Of a DNA stretch of 64,000 nt, positions 16,620 to 24,771 are shown in pieces; positions within the stretch are counted from its first letter, which is position 1; each line of letters begins with the position of its first letter. The notes under the pieces are model-generated. The model was not told where the DNA came from. It ran no database searches and saw only the letters and a list, made by a program, of their open reading frames with translations. A program made the position numbers and the translations under genes. The DNA comes from Rhizobiaceae bacterium (GTDB taxonomy: Bacteria; Pseudomonadota; Alphaproteobacteria; Rhizobiales; Rhizobiaceae). The stretch covers positions 1 through 64,000 of the forward strand of contig JAHBYY010000015.1 of NCBI GenBank assembly GCA_019635715.1, written 5' to 3'.

Positions 16620-18172
16620 GCCGCGTCTCCGGCGTGATGGTCGTGGCCGAGCGCCGGACGCATGATCGCCGGCTCGGTGATCGCGTCTCCTTCAAGCTCG
16701 GCGGCGATACGTCCGTCGTAGAGCACCAGCACGCGGTCGCACTGATGGACGAGTTCGGGAATCTCGGTGGAGTGGAGTAGGATCGAGCCGCCGGCGGCCA
16801 CGTAGGCGCGCATCATCACGTAGAGCTCGTGCTTGGTGCCGACGTCGATGCCGCGGGTCGGGTCGAACAGCAGCAGGATGCGGCTCTGGGCGACCAGCCA
16901 TTTGGCGATGGCGATCTTCTGCTGGTTGCCGCCGGAGAAGGCGCCGGCGCGGGTCCACAGGGCCCGCCGGTCGACTTCCACCGTGGCGAATGCCTTCTCG
17001 ACGGCGGCCGTCTCCGCATCGGTATTGACCAGGCCGGCGCGCGAGAAGCGCGAGACGACCGGCAGCGAGGCGTTCTCGCTTCCGGCCAATTTGAGAAACA
17101 GGCCCTCGGACTTGCGGTCCTCCGGCACCAGTCCTATCCCCATGTTGGGCCGGATCGCGTCGGCCGGAGAGGCCAGCCATACCTTGCGCCCGTCGACCAG
17201 CACATGGCCGCGCTCGATCTCGGCCATGCCGAAGCAGGACAGGAACAGGTCCTGCTGGCCCATGCCCTGCAGGCCGGCGATGCCGAGGATCTCGCCCTGC
17301 CGCAGGTCGAAGGAGACGCCGTTCAGCTTGCGCCCGACCCTGACGTCGCGGACGCCGAGGACCGGCGCGCCGAGCGCCTGCGCGCTCTCGGGCTTCGGCG
17401 GAAATGTCTGTTCGATGGAGCGGCCGATGATCTTTTCGATCACTTCCGCGTCGGAAATCCCGGCGACGGGTCCGGTCAGGATGTGCCGTCCGTTGCGCAG
17501 GATGGTCAACTGGTCGCAGAAGGCGCGGACTTCGCGCATGCGGTGCGTGATGAAGACGATCGTCGTCCCGGCGGCCTTGAGCCGCGCGATGATGTCGCCG
17601 AGCCATTCGACGTCGCGGCCGGCAAGCGTCGAGGTCGGCTCGTCGAGCAGCAGGATGCGCGGCTTGCGGTAGATGGCGCGGGCGATCTCGATCTTCTGGC
17701 GCACCGAGAGTTCGAGCGACGCGACCTCCGCGTCGAGATCCACGGAGAAGCCGAGATCGGCGATGTGCTGGCGAACGGCAGCGCGGGCGGCCGATTTCCG
17801 GATCAGGCCGATCGGGCCCATCGGCGCATAGGGCAGCAGCATGTTGTCGAGGACGGTCAGGTCCTTGACCAGCGTCATTTCCTGGAATGCGGTCTGCACG
17901 CCGAGCCCATGGGCGGCGCGCGGCGAGCCGAACGAGGCTTCCTTGCCGAAGATGCGCACGGCGCCGGCGCTGGGGCTGACGAGGCCGGAGAGCAGCTTGA
18001 CCAGCGTCGACTTGCCGGCGCCGTTCTCGCCGAGCAGGGCGTGCACACTGCCCGGCGCGATGGAGAACGACACGCCGTCGAGCGCCACGGTCGGGCCGAA
18101 CGCCTTGCGGATGCCGTCGATCTCGACGGCCGGGTTGGCGGATAGGGCCGTTGAACGGTCGTGCGTCGTCAT
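16616..18172 (-). CDS. Sugar ABC transporter ATP-binding protein (RbsA-like)
   Basis: 518 residues with two nucleotide-binding domains, as in RbsA. The first has Walker A GENGAGKST (48-56), Walker B ILLLDEPTSTL and a degenerate signature LSVRQKIE. The second has the signature SGGNQQKIAIAKW and ILLLFDPTRGIDVG, while its Walker A is not well preserved, as is usual for the group. The ATG at 18172 lies in CATATGGCGG at the edge of a palindromic repeat element. The stop overlaps the fused permease start. Confidence 0.9.
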   Translation of the reverse strand: MTTHDRSTALSANPAVEIDGIRKAFGPTVALDGVSFSIAPGSVHALLGENGAGKSTLVKLLSGLVSPSAGAVRIFGKEASFGSPRAAHGLGVQTAFQEMTLVKDLTVLDNMLLPYAPMGPIGLIRKSAARAAVRQHIADLGFSVDLDAEVASLELSVRQKIEIARAIYRKPRILLLDEPTSTLAGRDVEWLGDIIARLKAAGTTIVFITHRMREVRAFCDQLTILRNGRHILTGPVAGISDAEVIEKIIGRSIEQTFPPKPESAQALGAPVLGVRDVRVGRKLNGVSFDLRQGEILGIAGLQGMGQQDLFLSCFGMAEIERGHVLVDGRKVWLASPADAIRPNMGIGLVPEDRKSEGLFLKLAGSENASLPVVSRFSRAGLVNTDAETAAVEKAFATVEVDRRALWTRAGAFSGGNQQKIAIAKWLVAQSRILLLFDPTRGIDVGTKHELYVMMRAYVAAGGSILLHSTEIPELVHQCDRVLVLYDGRIAAELEGDAITEPAIMRPALGHDHHAGDAA

Positions 18173-18406
18173 ATGGCGGCTGGTCCAATCCGGCGCGTCG
18201 CGCGTGGCGTTGCGCGACACGCTTGGCATGTGCGTTTCGATGAGGCTCGGCGCTGACGATCCCCTCCCCCTTGTCGGGAGGGATGAAGGGTGGGGGTATG
18301 ATTCACAACGATTCTCCCGGAAAGGCAGGCGTCGATCCCGGCAAAGAACCTGATGAGAAGGTCTCCCGACCCCCACCCCTTATCCCTCCCGACAAGGGGG
18401 AGGGGG
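18170..18406. repeat. RIME-like palindromic element, family A copy 1, in a 326-base gap
   Basis: The gap between the ATPase gene and the substrate-binding gene (18173-18498) is filled mainly by this element. Its arms 18261-18297 and 18369-18406 are inverted copies of a C-rich block (CCCCTCCCCCTTGTCGGGAG). The outer left edge CATATGGCGGCTGGT is identical to the edge of the copy near 29818. I see no gene here. It sits inside the importer operon. Confidence 0.8.
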
Positions 18407-18498
18407 GCGCCAGCGCCGCGCCTTCCCATGTCAACCGCCCCCCCCGCACAAGGCGATGCGCGGGTCATGCCGCGCATCGCCGTCGAGCCTTGCGAGGC

Positions 18499-19629
18499 TC
18501 AGTCTTCGGGCTGGCCGACGAGCGCGGCGGCGAGGCCGACTTCCGGCGTCTGGTCGGAGAAGATCGAGGCGAACCAGCCCGGATTGCTGACCAGCGACGG
18601 CTTGAAGGCGTTGCAGCCGGCCTTCATTTCGTCCCAGGTGCCTTCCTCGCACAGCTTGATCGTCTCGCTGGTGACGATCGGCAGCGGCAGGATGGTGGTC
18701 TTGGCCACTTCCTTGCCGTCGAGCGCGTCGACCGCCAGCTTCAGGGCCAGCGCGCCGGAATAGGGCGGCGAGGCGTAGGAGATGCGCTGCGCGCCGAGCG
18801 GTGCATAGGGCGAGGCGGCGCCTTCCACCTCGGTGCCCTCGGGCAGCATCTGGATGCGGCCGCCATTGGAGCCTTCGCCAGCGCAGGGGATCAGATCCTT
18901 CGCCGTCTTGCCGGCCTCGAGCTGCATGGCGTTGGCGGTGAAGCAGCCGACCTGCATCCAGAGGCCGTCGATGTCGTCCCAGTTGCGGGTCGCCAGGATC
19001 TTGGAGAGTTCGGTGCGGGCCACCGCCTGGCTCCACATGCCGACCGCCTCGCCGACGATCTTGATGTCGGGATGCTTGGCGAACACCTCCTTGGCGGCCT
19101 TGGTGCGCTGGTCGTCGACCGAGGTTCCCGGAACGCCGGTGATGGCGACGATGTTGCCCTTGCCTCCCATCTTGTCGACCAGCCATTCGGCCGTCACGCG
19201 CCCGGCTTCCTCCTGGTCGATATGGACGTTGTAGGCGCACGGCTCGGTGATCTCGGCGTCATAGGCGAAGATCTTCACGCCCTTGTCGCAGGCATTCTTC
19301 ACCACCTGGTTCAGCGCGGTCGGCGAGATCGGATAGACGACGATCGCCTTGGCCCCGCCCTGCACCATGGCATTGATCTGCTGGATCTGGCGCTGCGCGT
19401 TCGGCCCGGCGACCTGCACCTGAAGGTCGACCTTGTCGGCATAGTTCTTGTGTGCGGCAAGCGCCTTGACCATGTTGGCGGCCTCGGCCTGCCAGTCATT
19501 GCCGATATAGCTCATGCTCAGGAATATCTTGTACTTTTCCGCAGCCTGCGCGGCGGTGGTCAGGCTGAGCGCGCTCGCGGCCATGCCGACAAGAAGCGCA
19601 AGCCGGCGGGCCTTCGATCCGATTCCCAT
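18499..19629 (-). CDS. Periplasmic sugar-binding protein of the ABC importer
   Basis: 376 residues. The ATG at 19629 gives a good signal peptide (basic MGIGSKARR start, hydrophobic core, AQA cleavage site near residue 30). The mature part is a Peripla_BP_4 (ribose/xylose-type) protein with AKAIVVYPISPTALN and IVAITGVPGTSVDDQR segments. It is the first gene of the leftward operon and would select the substrate. A candidate operator lies about 90 bases upstream. Confidence 0.88.
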   Translation of the reverse strand: MGIGSKARRLALLVGMAASALSLTTAAQAAEKYKIFLSMSYIGNDWQAEAANMVKALAAHKNYADKVDLQVQVAGPNAQRQIQQINAMVQGGAKAIVVYPISPTALNQVVKNACDKGVKIFAYDAEITEPCAYNVHIDQEEAGRVTAEWLVDKMGGKGNIVAITGVPGTSVDDQRTKAAKEVFAKHPDIKIVGEAVGMWSQAVARTELSKILATRNWDDIDGLWMQVGCFTANAMQLEAGKTAKDLIPCAGEGSNGGRIQMLPEGTEVEGAASPYAPLGAQRISYASPPYSGALALKLAVDALDGKEVAKTTILPLPIVTSETIKLCEEGTWDEMKAGCNAFKPSLVSNPGWFASIFSDQTPEVGLAAALVGQPED

Positions 19630-19716
19630 CTTTGAATCCTCCCAAAATAAGCAAGTCGGGAGCGGTCTCCGGCACATCGGCCTCTTGCCTCCCGATGCGA
19701 ACGACAGTAGCATCAT

Positions 19717-19731
19717 TTGATCAAAGATCAA
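19717..19731. promoter_or_regulatory. Candidate GntR operator TTGATC-AAA-GATCAA
   Basis: A perfect 6-bp inverted repeat with a 3-bp spacer lies between the divergent substrate-binding gene and the GntR regulator gene. Size and position fit an FCD-type GntR operator that controls both directions. Confidence 0.55.
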
Positions 19732-19838
19732 TGACAAAAAGGCGCTGCGCCCGCTTCCGCGCGGCGCTTGACGGAGGACGGGAAGCCTGCAATTTCGGAA
19801 CGGCCGCCGCCGCGGCGGCCGGGAGGGTCTTAAGGTCG

Positions 19839-20519
19839 ATGGGCAATGCCGCCTTCAGGAAACCCGGCGTCGAGATCGTGCCGCTTTCCCGAGAGACTTT
19901 GCAGGATCGTGTCTTCCGCAACGTGACGGAGCTGATCCTCGACGGCAGCTTCGTGCCCGGCGAAATGGTCACGGTGCAGAGCTTGGCGGATGCGTTCGGC
20001 GTCAGCCCGATGCCGGTGCGTGAGGCCCTGCGCCGGCTGATGGCCGCGAACGCGCTGACCGTCGTCTCGGGGCGCTCGATCGGCATTCCGCCGCTGAGCC
20101 GCGCCCGGCTGACCGATCTGCGCGATGTCCGCTACGAGATCGAGGCGATTGCCGCGTCCTGGGCTGCCGAGCGGCGCGGCGACGCGGTCCTGCCGCCGAT
20201 CGAACGCCAGTTGCAGGCACTGGAGGCGGCGAACGCGGCGGGCGACGTGAAGGCCTATCTGCGCGCCAACTACGCCTTCCACTTCTCGATCTATCGCGCC
20301 GCGGGATCCGACAATCTCTTGAAGATCATCGAGGATCTGTGGCTGCAGATCAGCCCCTATTTCAACATGTTGCACGATTCCGGCAACTACCTGACCGCCA
20401 ACACCCATCACCAGCGGATGTTCGCCGGGCTGCGCGACCGGGATGCCGCGGCGATCCGCGCCGCCGTCCAGGACGACATCGACGCGGCCTATCACGTGCT
20501 CCTGGCCTTGGTGCGCTGA
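19839..20519 (+). CDS. GntR family regulator, FCD subfamily
   Basis: 226 residues from the ATG at 19839, which has an AAGG site six bases upstream; earlier in-frame starts would add a low-complexity Ala-rich leader. The N-terminal winged helix includes VQSLADAFGVSPMPVREALR, and the C-terminal all-helical FCD domain has the expected metal-binding histidines (NYAFHFSIYRAA, NTHHQRMF). It is divergent from the importer operon and probably represses it until a pathway intermediate binds. Confidence 0.85.
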   Translation: MGNAAFRKPGVEIVPLSRETLQDRVFRNVTELILDGSFVPGEMVTVQSLADAFGVSPMPVREALRRLMAANALTVVSGRSIGIPPLSRARLTDLRDVRYEIEAIAASWAAERRGDAVLPPIERQLQALEAANAAGDVKAYLRANYAFHFSIYRAAGSDNLLKIIEDLWLQISPYFNMLHDSGNYLTANTHHQRMFAGLRDRDAAAIRAAVQDDIDAAYHVLLALVR

Positions 20520-20524
20520 CGCCT

Positions 20525-21619
20525 TCAGGCCGACGACGGTCGCAGCCGCGCCAGCGCCACCAGCAGATCGGTCTGGGTAATCATCCCGACGACATGCATC
20601 GCTGCGTCGGTGATGACGACGGCGTGCGACCGTCCGTCGGTCAGCCTGGGAAGCAGCGACAGGGCAGGCGTATCGGCGGAGGCCGTCGCCGCCTGCGCCA
20701 TGACCGCCGAAACCGGCCCGTCGGCATGCACGATGTCGCGCAGGCCCACGGTTCCGGCCAGCCTGCCCTCGCCATCGACCACCGGCAGCGTGCGGATATT
20801 GTGGTCGAGAAGCAGCGACCGCGCCGTCCCGACTGCGTCGTCCGTGCCGACGTGCACCACGTCGCGCGACATGATGTCGGAACAGCGCAGCGTCGCGTGT
20901 TGGCGGACGAGTGCCTGAAGCTCCACCTCGCGCAGCAGCAGCGCCAGATCGTCCCGGTCGATGTCGAACGTCTCTTGGGCCGCCGCCAGCGCGGCATCGA
21001 CGTCCTCGTCGCGGAACCCGACGCGCAATTGCGGCGGTGGATCGAGGGTGCCATGCACGTTGGCGGGGGCAGGCGCCGCCGTGTGCGGGTAGGAACGGCG
21101 CGACAGGCGATGGAACGCCACGCCGAGGATCACCAGAAGGACGGAGTTGAGTCCGACCGGCACCAGCGGGAAGAGGAAGCCGGACGCCGCCACCGCCGGC
21201 CCGCCGATGACGGCCGTCAGCGCCGCCGCACCGCCCGGGGGATGCAGGCACCGGGTCAGCGACATCACGGCGATCGCCAGGCCGACTGCGAGACCGATCG
21301 CCAGCGCAGGCTCATGGACCCAGCGCGCCACGGCGACGCCGACGAGCGCCGAGATCGTGTTGCCGCCGACGATCGGCCAGGGCTGCGCCAGCGGACTTGC
21401 CGGAACCGCGAAGAGTAGCACGGCCGAGGCTCCGACAGGTGCGACGATGAGGGGAAGCGATGCGCCGGCGCCGACGCTCAGGCTGCAGAGCCACCCGGTC
21501 AGACAGACGCCGATCAGCGCGCCCAGGCTGCCGACCAGCCGCTCGCGCAGCGTCGCGCCCGCCAGGATCGGCCGGAACAGTCGAAAGCGCCCCGGATGCG
21601 GTTGCGTCGGATGGTTCAT
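20525..21619 (-). CDS. HPP family membrane protein with C-terminal CBS pair
   Basis: 364 residues from the ATG at 21619. The N-terminal half has about four to five membrane segments and the family signature LHPPGGAAAL. The C-terminal half has two CBS domains (DIMSRDVVHVGTDD and later segments ending VVGMITQTDLLVAL) that usually bind adenosine nucleotides. HPP proteins are linked to nitrite transport in some plants and cyanobacteria; the role here is unknown. It is convergent with the GntR gene, with only 5 bases between them. Confidence 0.8.
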   Translation of the reverse strand: MNHPTQPHPGRFRLFRPILAGATLRERLVGSLGALIGVCLTGWLCSLSVGAGASLPLIVAPVGASAVLLFAVPASPLAQPWPIVGGNTISALVGVAVARWVHEPALAIGLAVGLAIAVMSLTRCLHPPGGAAALTAVIGGPAVAASGFLFPLVPVGLNSVLLVILGVAFHRLSRRSYPHTAAPAPANVHGTLDPPPQLRVGFRDEDVDAALAAAQETFDIDRDDLALLLREVELQALVRQHATLRCSDIMSRDVVHVGTDDAVGTARSLLLDHNIRTLPVVDGEGRLAGTVGLRDIVHADGPVSAVMAQAATASADTPALSLLPRLTDGRSHAVVITDAAMHVVGMITQTDLLVALARLRPSSA

Positions 21620-21762
21620 TCGTTCTGATCCTGCGGCCCGCGACAGCCTTGCGGCACGCCGGTGGGGCGCCAGCAAATTTATGATTCCAGTAGGACTTTG
21701 ACCCTGGCCTTCGCTTGGGTGCGTGCGATGCCGGACGGCATGCGAATGTCAGATCTGCTCCC

Positions 21763-22932
21763 CTAGCCGGACAGCGCCTGTTCGAGATCGGCGATCAAGT
21801 CGTCCGCGTCCTCGATCCCGGCCGACAGCCGCACCAGCGAATCCGAGATGCCGATCGCGGCGCGCTGCGCGGCCGGGATGCTGCCATGCGTCATCAGGGC
21901 AGGATGCTCGATCAGGCTTTCGACCCCGCCGAGACTTTCGGCGAGCGTGAACAATTGCGTCCGTTCGAGGAATCGCTTGGTGTCCGCCAGGTCGCGGTCG
22001 AACTCGACGGTCACCATGCCGCCGAAGGCGTGCATCTGGCGTTTCGCAACGTCGTGCTGCGGATGGCTTGCCAGGCCGGGATAGATGACACGCCGCACGT
22101 CCTTGCGGCGCTCCAGCCATTCGGCGATCGCCTGGCCATTCTTCGAGTGGCGCTCCAGGCGTAGCGCCAGCGTCTTCAGGCCGCGCAGCGCAAGAAAGCT
22201 GTCGAACGGTCCGGAGATTGCGCCGACCGCGTTCTGCAAAAATTTCAGCCGATCGGCGAGGTCCTTGTCGTCGCCGACGACCGCCACGCCGCCGACCATG
22301 TCGGAATGGCCGTTGAGATATTTCGTGGTCGAGTGCACCACGATGTCGATGCCGAGTTCCAGCGGCCGCTGCAGATAGGGGCTGCAGAACGTATTGTCGG
22401 CCGCCGAGAGAATGCCGCGCTTTTTCGCCAGCGCCGCCACGCCTTCGAGGTCGACGACGCGCAGCAGGGGATTGGTCGGCGTCTCGACCCACAGGAGTTT
22501 CGTCTCCGGCCGGATCGCCGCCTCGACCGCGGCCAGGTCGGTGAAATCGACGAAACTCACCTGCAGATTGGCCGACCGCTTGCGTACCCGCTCCAGCAGC
22601 CGGAACGTCCCGCCATAGATGTCGTCGGTGGCCACGATGTGGGCGCCCGAATCCAGCAGTTCGAACACTGTCGCGATCGCGGCAAGTCCGGACGCGAAGG
22701 CGAAGGCCGCGCTGCCGCTTTCCAGATCGGCGACCGCCCGCTCGAAGGCGAAGCGCGTCGGATTCTGGCTGCGCGCATATTCGAAGCCCTTGTGGATGCC
22801 GGGGCTCTGCTGCGCGAAGGTCGAGGTGGCGTAGATCGGCACCATCACCGCGCCGGTCGTCGGATCGTGGCTCTGGCCGCCATGGACGGTCCGGGTGGAA
22901 AACGCCAGGCGGTTCTTGCCCGTGCTGCTCAT
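21763..22932 (-). CDS. Cystathionine gamma-lyase / gamma-synthase (PLP enzyme)
   Basis: 389 residues of the Cys/Met metabolism PLP family. It has the SGSAAFAFASGLAAI loop, the DNTFCSPYLQRP segment and the PLP lysine in VHSTTKYLNGHSD. The start overlaps the cystathionine beta-synthase stop by four bases. In that pairing the likely reaction is cystathionine to cysteine, 2-oxobutyrate and ammonia, completing reverse transsulfuration. Sequence alone does not exclude gamma-synthase activity. Confidence 0.88.
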   Translation of the reverse strand: MSSTGKNRLAFSTRTVHGGQSHDPTTGAVMVPIYATSTFAQQSPGIHKGFEYARSQNPTRFAFERAVADLESGSAAFAFASGLAAIATVFELLDSGAHIVATDDIYGGTFRLLERVRKRSANLQVSFVDFTDLAAVEAAIRPETKLLWVETPTNPLLRVVDLEGVAALAKKRGILSAADNTFCSPYLQRPLELGIDIVVHSTTKYLNGHSDMVGGVAVVGDDKDLADRLKFLQNAVGAISGPFDSFLALRGLKTLALRLERHSKNGQAIAEWLERRKDVRRVIYPGLASHPQHDVAKRQMHAFGGMVTVEFDRDLADTKRFLERTQLFTLAESLGGVESLIEHPALMTHGSIPAAQRAAIGISDSLVRLSAGIEDADDLIADLEQALSG

Positions 22933-24344
22933 TGGGTGCGCCTCAGATGGTTGATCAGGTCGATCCGGGTGATCAGGCCGACGAACTCGTCGCCGTCGAA
23001 GATGATGGCGACTTCGTTGCGGTCGAACACCGGCAGCACCGCGTCGAGCGACCGGTTCGCCTGCAGCGTGTGCAGGTCGCGCGTCATCGCCGTCTCCACC
23101 GGCGCGTTGAAGCGCTCCCAGCGTCCCTCGTAGGAGCCTTCGATCTTGGCCAGGATGTCGCTCTCGTCGATGATGCCGATGAGCTTGCCGCTGTCGAGCA
23201 CCGGCAATTGCGAGACGTCGCCGCGGCGCATGCGGCCATAGGCGTTGAGGAGGGTGTCCTTCGGGCCGACGAACAGCGTTCCGCCCTCGCGATGCGAGCG
23301 TGCGACCAGGTCGCGCAGATTGCCGTAGTGGCGCTTCTCCGACAGGCCCTGCTCGGCCAGCCAGAAGTCGTCGAACACCTTGGACAGATATTTGTTGCCG
23401 CTGTCGCAGACGAAGGTGACGACGCGCTTGGCCGTGGTTTGCTCGCGGCAGTAGCGCAGCGCCGCCGACAGCAGCGTGCCGGACGAGGAGCCTGCCAGCA
23501 CGCCTTCCTTGGCGAGCAGATCGCGCACGGCCAGCATCGAGTGCTTGTCGGAAACCGAATAGGCCCGCTTGATGAGCGACAGGTCGGCATTGGGCGGGAC
23601 GAAATCCTCGCCGATGCCTTCGACCGTCCAACTGCCGGCCTCCTCCATCTTGCCCGTATTGATGAGCGGTGCGAGGATCGACCCGACCGGGTCGGCCAGG
23701 ACCATTTCCGTCTTCGGCGACACGCGCGCGAAGTAGCGGCCGAGCCCGGTGAGCGTGCCGCCCGACCCGACGCCGACCACCACCGCGTCGACATCTCCGT
23801 CGAGCTGCTTCCAGATCTCCGGGCCGGTCGTCATCTCGTGCGCCAGCGGGTTGGCGGGATTGGCGAACTGGTTGACGTAGAATGCGCCGGGCATCTCGGC
23901 GGCGATCTTCTCCGCCATGTCCTGATAATATTCGGCGTGACCCTTGCCGACATCGGAGCGCGTCAGCCGCACGTCAGCGCCGAGCGCCCGCAGATGCTGG
24001 ACCTTCTCGCGCGACATCTTGTCGGGCACGACCAGGATGATGCGGTAGCCTTTCGGGATGCCGACCTGGGCGAGGCCGAGGCCGGTATTTCCGGCCGTCG
24101 CCTCGACGATCGTCCCGCCGGGCCTGAGAAGGCCGGAGCGCTCCGCTTCGCCGATCATCGACAGCGCGATGCGATCCTTGATCGAGCCGCCCGGATTCTG
24201 GCTTTCGAGCTTGAGGAACAGCCGGCAGCGGCCGGTGTCGAACCGCGTCAGCTCGACCACGGGCGTCTCGCCGATGAGGTCGAGCACGGAACGGTATGGC
24301 GGGCGCAGCCGGCCGCTCGTCTGGACCTCGCTGGTCTGGCTCAT
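22929..24344 (-). CDS. Cystathionine beta-synthase
   Basis: 471 residues. The ATG at 24344 is preceded by GGGAGA; an open frame extends further upstream but is GC-driven and has no family support. The catalytic PLP domain has SIKDRIALSMI with the PLP lysine, the phosphate-cradle GVGSGGT and the AGSSSGTLL segment. Two CBS domains follow from about residue 335 to the end. Homocysteine and serine condense to cystathionine. The next gene finishes the route to cysteine. Confidence 0.9.
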   Translation of the reverse strand: MSQTSEVQTSGRLRPPYRSVLDLIGETPVVELTRFDTGRCRLFLKLESQNPGGSIKDRIALSMIGEAERSGLLRPGGTIVEATAGNTGLGLAQVGIPKGYRIILVVPDKMSREKVQHLRALGADVRLTRSDVGKGHAEYYQDMAEKIAAEMPGAFYVNQFANPANPLAHEMTTGPEIWKQLDGDVDAVVVGVGSGGTLTGLGRYFARVSPKTEMVLADPVGSILAPLINTGKMEEAGSWTVEGIGEDFVPPNADLSLIKRAYSVSDKHSMLAVRDLLAKEGVLAGSSSGTLLSAALRYCREQTTAKRVVTFVCDSGNKYLSKVFDDFWLAEQGLSEKRHYGNLRDLVARSHREGGTLFVGPKDTLLNAYGRMRRGDVSQLPVLDSGKLIGIIDESDILAKIEGSYEGRWERFNAPVETAMTRDLHTLQANRSLDAVLPVFDRNEVAIIFDGDEFVGLITRIDLINHLRRTQ

Positions 24345-24579
24345 GAAGATGTCTCCCTTTGCGCCACGATGCCTCACCGCCACAACGGGCGGGCTGCCAC
24401 GCCGTTGCGATGGCATGCCGCCACCCGGCGCCTTTCGCCATTGTCCCCGATAGATCGAAGCAGGCGAAGCAAGACGGTTTCCTGAACTGCCAGGAAATCG
24501 GAATGGAATTGCGCGCGGCAATCCATTCGAACGTTTAGGGGAAACAGATGTGCGGACTGTCGCCGCGCCCGGCACGGCA
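24345..24579 (-). promoter_or_regulatory. Structured leader of the cystathionine beta-synthase operon
   Basis: About 235 bases between the sRNA terminator and the start codon hold no gene. Two consecutive hairpins can form: 24502-24527 (AATGGA...TCCATT with an inner TTGC/GCAA extension) and 24478-24497 (TTTCCTG-N6-CAGGAAA, perfect). I do not recognise a SAM-II or SAH riboswitch core. A regulatory leader is possible but unproven. Confidence 0.35.
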
Positions 24580-24693
24580 AAAGAAAAAGCCCGCCGCGGG
24601 AGGAGGTGCGGCGGGCTCGATCTGAAATGCGACGTGGGAGGAGGTACATCGCATTTGAGGTGTCGGTTCTCGGGGAGGAGGTCGATCGCCGAC
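24580..24693 (-). ncRNA. Cuckoo/alpha-r14-type sRNA with three CCTCCTCCC loops
   Basis: Reading leftward, three successive hairpins each present the same 10-base loop ACCTCCTCCC: stem-loops at 24693-24662 (interrupted stem), 24656-24625 (11 bp including one G-U) and 24617-24588 (perfect 10-bp GC stem). The last is followed by TTTTTCTTTT and so acts as terminator. A promoter TTGCCG-N17-TACATT ends seven bases before the first hairpin. CCUCCUCCC loops are complementary to Shine-Dalgarno sequences and define the cuckoo/CcsR/alpha-r14 sRNAs of Alphaproteobacteria. Length is about 114 nt. Confidence 0.75.
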
Positions 24694-24699
24694 AAACGC

Positions 24700-24728
24700 A
24701 ATGTAGGAAATGCCCACGGATTCGGCAA
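24700..24728 (-). promoter_or_regulatory. Predicted promoter of the sRNA
   Basis: A -35 TTGCCG (24728-24723) and -10 TACATT (24705-24700) are separated by exactly 17 bases. The predicted start near 24693 coincides with the first base of the first hairpin. Confidence 0.5.
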
Positions 24729-24732
24729 TGTA

Positions 24733-24761
24733 CAATTCTGCAACTTAGCTGTGCAGAATTG
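24733..24761. promoter_or_regulatory. Perfect 10-bp inverted repeat with 9-bp spacer
   Basis: CAATTCTGCA and TGCAGAATTG flank ACTTAGCTG. The site lies 10 bases beyond the tonB stop and 5 bases upstream of the sRNA -35 box. It has no U-run, so it is either a weak tonB terminator or a regulator site for the sRNA promoter. Confidence 0.5.
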
Positions 24762-24771
24762 CACGTCTCGC

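Noticed and set aside
18261..18406. C-rich inverted repeats as ordinary transcription terminators
   Set aside because: Arms are long, recur in several gaps, lie inside operons and lack T-runs.
19632..19838. Longer start for the GntR regulator at 19839
   Set aside because: The added residues are Ala/Arg-rich and would cover the palindromic operator; the ATG at 19839 has a ribosome site and the usual domain start.
24478..24527. SAM-II or SAH riboswitch before the transsulfuration operon
   Set aside because: I could not find the conserved core bases or pseudoknot pairing of either class; only simple hairpins are visible.
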